This document shows positions 49,771 through 56,849 of a stretch of 64,000 bases of DNA, in pieces. This DNA comes from Fidelibacterota bacterium (lineage in GTDB: Bacteria; Pseudomonadota; Alphaproteobacteria; Rhodospirillales; Rhodospirillaceae). The notes under the pieces are model-generated. The model was given only the letters and a program-made list of their open reading frames with translations, was not told the DNA's origin and ran no database searches. Both the position numbers and the translations under genes were made by a program. The stretch is taken from assembly GCA_947475295.1 (NCBI GenBank), contig CANJLF010000013.1, positions 24,304-88,303 of the forward strand, written 5' to 3'. Positions within the stretch are counted from its first letter, which is position 1; each line of letters begins with the position of its first letter.

Positions 49771-50634
49771 CTACTTCTTCTGCGCGGCGATGAATCCCTG
49801 GATCTGCTTCACGGCGTAATCGACTTTCATGTCGTGGCGCAGTTTGCCGAGTTCCACGCTCGACTTGCGGGCGTCGCCGATGATGCCGTTGTGCGGACTG
49901 TCGGGGCCGCGCTGGGGCTTGCCGTCGACAAAGGCAACGCCTTCGCTATTGGGCAATTGATCCTTGCGCACCCAGTTGGAATTGCCGGGCAGGGTTTCGA
50001 GGTACATCATCTCGGAGGTGTCCTGGATGCCGCCATGCGTGCCGCCGGGCAGGCCTTTGTCGGCGATGATCTTGTTGAAGGCGTCGCGCGCGGCGTAATA
50101 GGGCGAGTCGGCGTAATAGACGTGAATGCCCTTGGGGCTGTACTTCTCGTCAAGTTTCTTGGCCACGGCGGCAAAGACGCCGGTGGGGCCCTGTCCGCCG
50201 CCGCTGTCGCCCATCAGCACGACATTCTTGAAGCCGTTGCCGATGGCCGCCTCGGATACGTTCTCGAGCACGATGCCGAGTGTCTCCGCCGGCAGATTGA
50301 TATCGCCGGGCGTTTCGGGATCAACGCCCGTGGGCGAGAACGGCATCACGGGCATGGCGATGGCGTTGCCGAGTTTCTCGGCGATGTGCTTGACCACCTC
50401 GCGGCCGATGGTGTTGTGGCCGGCGATGATGTTCTGGGGGCCGCGCTGCTCGGTGCCGCCGGTGTAGAACAAGGCCGTGGTCTTGCCCGCGGCAAGGGCC
50501 GCCTTAAGCTCGGGCCATGTCATCTTCTCGATCTCGACGACGTTCGCGGCGGCTGCGGCGGCGGGAGCGGAAACCGCGTAGAGGCTTCCGGTCGCCAGCG
50601 CCAATACCAGGCCGACTGTTTGAACAACGCGCAT
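49771..50634 (-). CDS. Secreted creatininase-family protein with altered metal site
   Basis: The 287-residue protein has a signal peptide (to about VSAPAAAAAA) and the creatininase fold signs: MTWPELKAALAAGKTTALFY, GGTEQRGPQ (61-67 area), GDINLPAETLGIVLENVSEA, and THGGIQDTSEMMYLETLPG. In active members the first motif is EQHGPH followed by a D in GTD; here it is EQRGPQ and GHN, so a His and an Asp metal ligand are replaced by Arg and Asn. The NGHGGN motif is GDSGGGQ. A non-catalytic or different activity is likely. It ends the secreted cluster and has a strong GGGGAGG ribosome site. Confidence 0.82.
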   Translation of the reverse strand: MRVVQTVGLVLALATGSLYAVSAPAAAAAANVVEIEKMTWPELKAALAAGKTTALFYTGGTEQRGPQNIIAGHNTIGREVVKHIAEKLGNAIAMPVMPFSPTGVDPETPGDINLPAETLGIVLENVSEAAIGNGFKNVVLMGDSGGGQGPTGVFAAVAKKLDEKYSPKGIHVYYADSPYYAARDAFNKIIADKGLPGGTHGGIQDTSEMMYLETLPGNSNWVRKDQLPNSEGVAFVDGKPQRGPDSPHNGIIGDARKSSVELGKLRHDMKVDYAVKQIQGFIAAQKK

Positions 50635-50663
50635 CGATCAACCTCCCCCTAAGTACGATTGCT

Positions 50664-51761
50664 CTAGCGGCCGGCGGCCAGCTTGGTTGCTGCGGCTTTT
50701 GTGGGCGCGCTCTGGCTCACGGTTTTATCGTCATGCTTGATGAACACCTGGGTCATGCGGATGCGCAGCGCCATGGAGATGGCGTGGTTCTCGCCGCCGT
50801 TGGGATCGGGCTTGTAATCGGCCACGTGACGCATGGCGCGATAGATCGAAGCCGTGGAGGCCGCGCCGTAGGCTTGATGGTGTGTCGAGCGCTGGGTATT
50901 GGTGGCGATCTTCCAGTCGTCGACGTCCATATAGCCGGCCATGAGGCCTTCGGCGCGCTCAGGCCCCAACTTCAGCTGCCAGCGCGTTTTATAGTAGCGG
51001 ATGTCGGCGATGCTGCGGCCGTTGCCGGCCGAGGGCATGACGTAATCGGAGCCTTCCGTGGTCAGCACGCCGTTCGCGATCTTGCCGTGGAATTTCGCGA
51101 TGAAGATCTTGCCCCAGCGCGTATCCAGGCGTTGCGTGCCGGCGGCGAGATATTGCGAACCGGTGGCGTCGGTCATCACGCGGTCCAGGCCGCGGTAGGT
51201 GGTGAGCGTGACGTCGTCATCGTTTTCCAGGCTGTCGACATCGGTCAGCTCGATGACAACGATGTTGTACAGATATTTGCGCCAGTTGTTGAAGGCGCCG
51301 AGGTTGTAGGACGACGAGCGGTAGTTCGGCACGCAGGCCCAGGCGCGCTGCAACTGGTCGTCGATGCCTTTCTCGCCGTCCGGGCTCGTGAAGTCGTTGG
51401 GCCCGACCTTGTCGTCGAGGTTAAGGCCGAAGGCGATATCGCCGACGGCGTATTGGTAGGGAATGCGGTCCTCCGCCTTGGGCCACCAAATGTCGCCCTC
51501 GCGTTCCAGCTGGGTATCGACGATCGGCCATTTCTTGCCCGGGCTTTCAGGGTACAAGACCTTGAACTGCTCGCGCGGGCCTTCGTTGAGGCCGCCAGGA
51601 CATTCCTTCTTGCCGTCCGGCGTGTCGTAGATGGCCTTGAACTCTGTGGTCATCACATAGCCGATGGAGCGGTTCTGGACGGGGCTTTCGGCGGCGATCG
51701 CCGGAACGCTAACCGCGCCGATAAGAGCCGCCGCACCGAGCACGCTATACCGAATTTTCAT
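50664..51761 (-). CDS. Secreted protein of unknown function
   Basis: The 365-residue protein has a signal peptide ending at AIAAESP and no domain I can name. Segments such as MTTEFKAIYDTPDGKKECPG, IPYQYAVGDIAFGLNLDDKV, and RRSIADIRYYKTRWQLKLG-like IADIRYYKTRWQLKLGPERA suggest a beta-rich fold. Cys residues are few (ECPGG, WACVPN). It is placed between the COG4315-like and creatininase-like genes with tight spacing and a good GGAG site, so it belongs to that operon. Confidence 0.75.
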   Translation of the reverse strand: MKIRYSVLGAAALIGAVSVPAIAAESPVQNRSIGYVMTTEFKAIYDTPDGKKECPGGLNEGPREQFKVLYPESPGKKWPIVDTQLEREGDIWWPKAEDRIPYQYAVGDIAFGLNLDDKVGPNDFTSPDGEKGIDDQLQRAWACVPNYRSSSYNLGAFNNWRKYLYNIVVIELTDVDSLENDDDVTLTTYRGLDRVMTDATGSQYLAAGTQRLDTRWGKIFIAKFHGKIANGVLTTEGSDYVMPSAGNGRSIADIRYYKTRWQLKLGPERAEGLMAGYMDVDDWKIATNTQRSTHHQAYGAASTASIYRAMRHVADYKPDPNGGENHAISMALRIRMTQVFIKHDDKTVSQSAPTKAAATKLAAGR

Positions 51762-51785
51762 TTCTTTTCTCCGCGTGATGATCTG

Positions 51786-53141
51786 TTAGCGACCTTGGAA
51801 TACTTCGCGCAGCCAGAAGGGCCGGTAGCCGTTGCGTGCGCCGTAAAATTCGCCCCAGGCTCCGGCTTTGACCGTGCCGGGGATGTCTTCGGCGAAGGTG
51901 TAGACCGGCCGGTCGCGGAAGGCCCACACATGCAAAGACTCCGTTCTGGCCTTCGGGCGGCGGCCTGTGGCGGGATCGATGTCCATGGTCGTCCAGGTTT
52001 TGTTGGGCGCCTTGGCGTCCTTGGCCGCGACGACGTAGGGGAAGTTCTTGGCGCAGCGGATCGGATCGCCGCCGCCGCAAACCGAATAGCGGTATTCCTG
52101 CGGCGTGTCGGGATGATCGCAAGCCAGCTGGTCCAGGGAATCGTCGCCGCAGTTATAGACGTAGATTGTATGGCCCTTGGCGTCGGCGAGCACGACGCCG
52201 CCGGTGGTTTCCTGTGTGGTGAACTCCTTGGGCGGAGCCGGTGCGCGCTGGGTGAAAACCACGTTCCACCCCGCCACGTCCATGCCGTCCTGATATCCCG
52301 GGCCCGGGTCGTCGCTATAGGTGTAAAGCGGCTTGGAACGGAAGGCCCACTGCTTCACGCCAGGCTTGCGTTCGATGATCGTCCAATCCTTGCGGGCCTG
52401 CGCGCCGATTTGCGGCGCCAAAATAGGCCGCCAGGTTTTTTCGCACGCCGCGAAGCAATTGGACTTATTGGGGCCGTCTTTATCGGAGGTGTAGACCGTC
52501 GCGCCACCCACAGCGACCAGCAGGTGGCCGGCGTCGCTGCGGTCGATGTTGAACTGGCCCGGGATATCGGGCGGCGGGGAGATCGGGATGCGGACGACCG
52601 GACCGTCGCCGCGGCCGCCGCCGCCGCGGGTGCCGCCCAGCGGAATACCGGGCTCGCGGTCCATGGCGGAAGTGTAAAGCGCAAAGCCCTCATAGGCCCA
52701 TTGCTTGGTCTTGTCGCGGCGGTTGATCAGCGTCCATTTGCCGACGGGCTTGGCGTCAGCCGGCGCGATCACCGGCGGCCAGGCTTCGACGCATGTGGGA
52801 CGGGTATCAAGCTCGGGCAGCACAAGGCCAGCAGGGTAGGGGCTCATGAAGCCTTCGTTAACCGTGGTCTTGGTGTTCTCGCAGGCCGACATGCTGGTGC
52901 GTACGTCGCCGGAGCCGCCGTTGCGCAGCTCCTTGCGGGGCCATTGGTACACAGGTCTTCCATCTGTGAGCGTGAAGATCGGGCCCTCGAGTTCCGAGAT
53001 CATCACCTTGAAGCCTGGCGGTGCGGGCTCTTCCACATAGGCGGTCGTAAACTCGGCGGCCCGGGTAGTGGCCTGGGCAGCGCCTCCGAGACAGAAAGCG
53101 GCGGCAAGCGCCGTCATCAATCGCGCATTTTTTTTCATCAT
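51786..53141 (-). CDS. Secreted protein with three COG4315-type repeats
   Basis: The start at the second Met of MSMMKK is preferred for its AGGA spacing; a first ATG lies at 53147. After a signal peptide the 451-residue protein repeats a module of the lipoprotein COG4315 (secreted repeat of unknown function): GRPVYQWPRKE then CVEAWPPVIAPADAKPVGKW and KQWAYEGFALYTS; GATVYTSDKD then CEKTWRPILAP and KQWAFRSKPLYTYSDDPGPG; GHTIYVYNCGDD then VWAFRDRPVYTFAEDIPG. The function of this repeat is unknown. It lies third in the cluster. Confidence 0.85.
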   Translation of the reverse strand: MMKKNARLMTALAAAFCLGGAAQATTRAAEFTTAYVEEPAPPGFKVMISELEGPIFTLTDGRPVYQWPRKELRNGGSGDVRTSMSACENTKTTVNEGFMSPYPAGLVLPELDTRPTCVEAWPPVIAPADAKPVGKWTLINRRDKTKQWAYEGFALYTSAMDREPGIPLGGTRGGGGRGDGPVVRIPISPPPDIPGQFNIDRSDAGHLLVAVGGATVYTSDKDGPNKSNCFAACEKTWRPILAPQIGAQARKDWTIIERKPGVKQWAFRSKPLYTYSDDPGPGYQDGMDVAGWNVVFTQRAPAPPKEFTTQETTGGVVLADAKGHTIYVYNCGDDSLDQLACDHPDTPQEYRYSVCGGGDPIRCAKNFPYVVAAKDAKAPNKTWTTMDIDPATGRRPKARTESLHVWAFRDRPVYTFAEDIPGTVKAGAWGEFYGARNGYRPFWLREVFQGR

Positions 53142-53162
53142 GCTCATTCCTATGGCGAGCCG

Positions 53163-54494
53163 TTAGACCAGGATCTCGCCGACTTCCTTATCGGTGGCGT
53201 TGCTGCGCGTACCCCAGGACTTCACATCGATCCCCATCAGGCGCTGTACCGTGTAGCCGAGGCGCGCGGTGGTGGCGCCTTCGCCCTTGATATGCAGGCC
53301 GGTCTTGATCTTGCCGCCGGCGCGCCCCGCAATCATCGCCGCCATATTGTCCAGCGTGTGTACGCGCGCGTAGCCGTGATCGGTGAAGGCATAGAGCAGG
53401 CAGTTGTCGAGCAGCGTACCGTCGCCTTCCTTCACCTTGGAGAAGGCCTCGACGTGATAGGCCCAGGCTTCCATGGCGCGGCGCGTGAACCAGGAACATT
53501 GCTCCTGATAGCCCGAGGGGCCTACGGGCTCTTCGTGCGTGGTGGTGTGGTGCGGCTTTTCGAAGCCGGTGCGCGTGGTGTTCGCCTGGGCGCTGGAATA
53601 ATTCATGGTGAAGATGCGGGTCTGGTCGCAGGCCGCGGCCATGACCAGAAGATCGGTCATCATCTTGTGGCGCACGCCCATCAGGTCGACTTCCGCGCCG
53701 GGCGCGGGATCGTCCGTCAACTCTTTGGGGGCAAAGCAAGCCGGGATCGGGTCGGGTTTGGTGAGCTGCTTGTCGAACTGCTGCTCCAGCTGACGCAGAC
53801 CGGTCATGTACTGATCGAGGCGCTGCCTGTCCGCCGCGCCGACTTCCTTCTCGAGACCTTTGATCTCGTCGCTGACGCCCGAGAGCACGCTTTTGCGCAC
53901 CATCAGGCGCGGATTGGGTTTGAACTCCGGCGCATTGGGGTCCTGGAAGCTGGGCCCAAACAGGCGGGTGTAGAAGTTCAGCGGCGAGGCATCGGGCGGC
54001 GTCGGCGCATTGGCGCTTTCATAGGAAACTGTCGAGCGCGCGTCGCCGGTGCAGCAGACGGTGAGGTTCTTGAAGCGCGTGGTGCGGCCGATTTGGTTGG
54101 AGATGGTGTGGTCGAGCGTCGTCCCCGGCTTGTCGCCGCCAGCCGCCGGTGATTGGCCGGTCGCGTTGATGACCCAGCCGGTGTAGTGGCAGAGGTTGGG
54201 GTCGCCGTCACGAAAAGCCGTGAATCCCGTGAACAGGTTGATGTGCTGGCTCACGTTCTTCCAGGACGCAATTTCTTCCGGCAGGTCATAGCCCACGCCG
54301 GTTTTCTTCGGCACGAAGATGGCCGAGTTCATGCCCAAACCCCAGAACCAAGAGCCGAAGCGCACCGGCATCTTGCCGCCGGCGGCCAGCGCCGTGCCGT
54401 TGGTGTTCAGATAACAATCCAGCAAGGGCAGCGCCAAGGTGACGGCGCTGCCGCCGAGCATACCGCGCAAAACACGACGTCTGGTGATAGGCAT
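53163..54494 (-). CDS. DUF1552 protein, Tat exported
   Basis: The 443-residue protein begins MPITRRRVLRGMLGGSAVTL, a twin-arginine signal. The body matches DUF1552: GSWFWGLGMNSAIFVPKKTG, INLFTGFTAFRDGDPNLCHY, DHTISNQIGRTTRFKNLTVC, LLVMAAACDQTRIFTMNYSS and DNMAAMIAGRAGGKIKTGLH. The family is related to sulfatase/alkaline-phosphatase-like DUF1501 proteins but its role is unknown. DUF1552 genes nearly always follow DUF1592 genes, as here (15-base gap). Confidence 0.92.
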   Translation of the reverse strand: MPITRRRVLRGMLGGSAVTLALPLLDCYLNTNGTALAAGGKMPVRFGSWFWGLGMNSAIFVPKKTGVGYDLPEEIASWKNVSQHINLFTGFTAFRDGDPNLCHYTGWVINATGQSPAAGGDKPGTTLDHTISNQIGRTTRFKNLTVCCTGDARSTVSYESANAPTPPDASPLNFYTRLFGPSFQDPNAPEFKPNPRLMVRKSVLSGVSDEIKGLEKEVGAADRQRLDQYMTGLRQLEQQFDKQLTKPDPIPACFAPKELTDDPAPGAEVDLMGVRHKMMTDLLVMAAACDQTRIFTMNYSSAQANTTRTGFEKPHHTTTHEEPVGPSGYQEQCSWFTRRAMEAWAYHVEAFSKVKEGDGTLLDNCLLYAFTDHGYARVHTLDNMAAMIAGRAGGKIKTGLHIKGEGATTARLGYTVQRLMGIDVKSWGTRSNATDKEVGEILV

Positions 54495-54509
54495 CTTGTT
54501 ATCCTTTTC

Positions 54510-56240
54510 TTACTGAACGCTCGCGGCGGCCGTTTTTGTCGGGGGTACATCTTCGTGAACGGACGAGAAATCGTCGCTCAGAACGATATTTCTGAGCAGC
54601 GGACGCAGGCGATAGCCGCCGGCTTCGAACCGCTTATAAAGCGCGGCCAGTTCGGCTTGCGGCATGGTGCTGGCCGGGCTGCCGGTGCCGTAGGCAAAGA
54701 CGCGCCGGGCCAGGCATTGCGGCGCGGCCGGGTGGTCGTGCAGCACCTGGGCAAGGCCATGGATGTCGGCGAAATTCTTGCCGTCGATGCTGCCGCTGGC
54801 ATCGATCGGTGCGCCTTTTTCCACAACGCGGTATTGACCGGCGCCGTCGAAATTTTCCAGCGCCAGGCCGGCGGGGTCCATAACCTTATGGCAGCCGGCG
54901 CAGACCGGGTTCTTGAGATGCACGGCGACGCGGTCGCGCTGCGTCTTGACGTTGGGATCGGGATTTTCCAGCGCCGAGAAATCGACGTTGGCCGGCGGGC
55001 GCGGCACGATCTGGCACAACAGGATTTCGCGCAAGGCCTTGCCGCGCAAGGTCGGCGAGCTGCGTCCCGGATGCGCGTGCGATGCTAAGAAGGCGATCTG
55101 GGTCAACAGGCCCTCCCGCGGGCTATCGGCGGGGAACTCGTAGGGCACCCAGCCCGGTGTTGTCGGCAAACGATAAATCGCTGCGAGTGAAGGCGACAGG
55201 AAGGTTTCGCGTGTGGTGAAGATATCGCGGTAGTCCTTGTCCTTCACGACCAGCTGATCGACCACCATGCGCAAGGTCTGTTCGCGGGCGTCCACCACGG
55301 CAAGGCCGGTAAATTGCGGATAAATCTGCGCGTCCTTGGCGAGGTTCTTGAAATCGTCGAGCTGCAGCATGTCGTCGAAGAAGGCGCGCATGCCGTCTTG
55401 AAGGCGATCGCTGGCGAGCATGCGGTCGACGGTGCGCGCCAGACCCTTCGGCGTATGGAGCTCGCCCGATGCGGCGGCTTTCAGCAACAGGTCATCGGGC
55501 GCCGCATTCCAGAGGAAGAAGCTGAGGCGCGAGGCAAGCGAATAGGCATCAAGGCGCTCGCGGCCCGGATGGTTGGGATCGGGCTCGGCCTTTTCCGATA
55601 CCATCATCACGCGCGGACTGAGCAGCATGCCTTCAAGGGCAATGCCCAGGCCGTCGTAGAAACTCCTCAGGCGGTTTGCGGCATCACCCGCAGCCGTAAC
55701 AAACTCTTCGAGGCGTTCCTGCGCCAAGGGCCGACGGTAGACCAGGCGGCCAACGGAGGCGAGGAAGGTGCTTGCGCAGGCATCGTCGGCGGCGTCATCG
55801 GCTTTGGGGGCGCAGGGCACAAGGAAGTTGCGGTTGCGCTCGTTGACGATTTCGATGGCCGCAGTCGAGGCGGTTTTCTGATAAATCTCCAACTGGCTGG
55901 CCGTGACGCCCGCGAAGGAGGAGCCGACGCTGAGAAGGCCGTCGGTGCGGGTCACCGGCGCAAAGGCGACCGGCGGGCTGATATTCGGACCGAAGATATA
56001 AGAGAGCGTGTTGTGGAGTTGCTCAGCGGTTACCAGCCGAAGACGCCGCGGCGAGCCGTCAATTGCAATCTCGGACGCGGAAGCCGCCACCGCTCGGGTT
56101 TGCGGATGACCGGCGACGGGCGCAGCGGGGCCTGAGCAACTGACCAGCACGGTCGCCGCGAGCATCGCGAGGATATATTTTGGAACACGCGCCTTGGCAC
56201 GAAAAGTAGATTGAATTTCACTCGTCTTAAGCAAACGCAA
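54510..56240 (-). CDS. DUF1592-family lipoprotein (TTG start)
   Basis: The TTG at 56240 follows AAGGAGAAG at good spacing. The N terminus has LAMLAATVLVSCSGPAAP, a lipobox with Cys. Domains in order are DUF1587 (RRLRLVTAEQLHNTLSYIFG), DUF1595 (SVGRLVYRRPLAQERLEEFV), DUF1592 (YSLASRLSFFLWNAAPDDLL), DUF1588 (HLKNPVCAGCHKVMDPAGLA) and DUF1585 (CLARRVFAYGTGSPASTMPQ). The CAGCH could bind haem. Planctomycete versions often add an N-terminal cytochrome domain; this one does not. Function unknown; it is first in the cluster. Confidence 0.92.
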   Translation of the reverse strand: MRLLKTSEIQSTFRAKARVPKYILAMLAATVLVSCSGPAAPVAGHPQTRAVAASASEIAIDGSPRRLRLVTAEQLHNTLSYIFGPNISPPVAFAPVTRTDGLLSVGSSFAGVTASQLEIYQKTASTAAIEIVNERNRNFLVPCAPKADDAADDACASTFLASVGRLVYRRPLAQERLEEFVTAAGDAANRLRSFYDGLGIALEGMLLSPRVMMVSEKAEPDPNHPGRERLDAYSLASRLSFFLWNAAPDDLLLKAAASGELHTPKGLARTVDRMLASDRLQDGMRAFFDDMLQLDDFKNLAKDAQIYPQFTGLAVVDAREQTLRMVVDQLVVKDKDYRDIFTTRETFLSPSLAAIYRLPTTPGWVPYEFPADSPREGLLTQIAFLASHAHPGRSSPTLRGKALREILLCQIVPRPPANVDFSALENPDPNVKTQRDRVAVHLKNPVCAGCHKVMDPAGLALENFDGAGQYRVVEKGAPIDASGSIDGKNFADIHGLAQVLHDHPAAPQCLARRVFAYGTGSPASTMPQAELAALYKRFEAGGYRLRPLLRNIVLSDDFSSVHEDVPPTKTAAASVQ

Positions 56241-56849
56241 GATAGCTTCTCCTTCTCGGTGATTGGCGCGAACGCATTGACTTATGCGAACTCACCGGCC
56301 CCGCTGTTCGCGGGCCTCACCTCGTCACATCAATGAATTCAACTTGCGAGCCACATGCTCCGACCGCCCTCCCAGGCAGTCACTTCAAATTCCGCGAGAA
56401 CTTCAAGCAAGCCCTTCGCTCGTCCGCCATCCCGCGCTCCCACGCGATGGCAACAGGCTCAGTGTTTTCAGGCCGTCCTGATTGTTACAGAAAACGCCGG
56501 AAAGCCCCAGAGGATTCTAATCAGTTGTTGCGTAAGGAGGCTTACTCTCTTTAAAATTGCGCATCGCTTGTTTTGTGTCCACTGATTACACCATCAACGA
56601 AATGCCCACGATACTGAAGATTAGCTGACGGACCCGCGAATGCGAAAGGTCAAGAGATGCCGACTATTGAGGCATTTCCTTCCGGTGAACAAAAAATGCG
56701 CGCGATCAAATACCGGTGGTTACACAAATGCCATGGGTGGGCAGATATCCACAGGTAATCCTGCTGTATAGACTAGCGCTCGAAGCCAGCAGAATTTTTG
56801 CCAGGCCATAAACATTGGTTGCATCTCCGTGATTTCTTGCCGTTCTTTG
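56241..56849. other. Divergent intergenic region upstream of the DUF1592 cluster and the M16 peptidase
   Basis: This 600-base region is richer in A/T than its flanks and holds no credible gene. A GCATTGACTTATGC inverted repeat lies near 56275-56288, close to the DUF1592 start. TATAGACT near 56765 could be a -10 for the peptidase. No RNA gene is recognised. Confidence 0.45.

Noticed and set aside
50517..54152. A 1211-codon open frame on the plus strand
   Set aside because: It lies antisense to the unknown secreted, COG4315 and DUF1552 genes, which have clear signals, ribosome sites and motifs. The frame is Gly/Ala/Arg/Val-rich without any family pattern, as expected for the complement of high-GC coding DNA.
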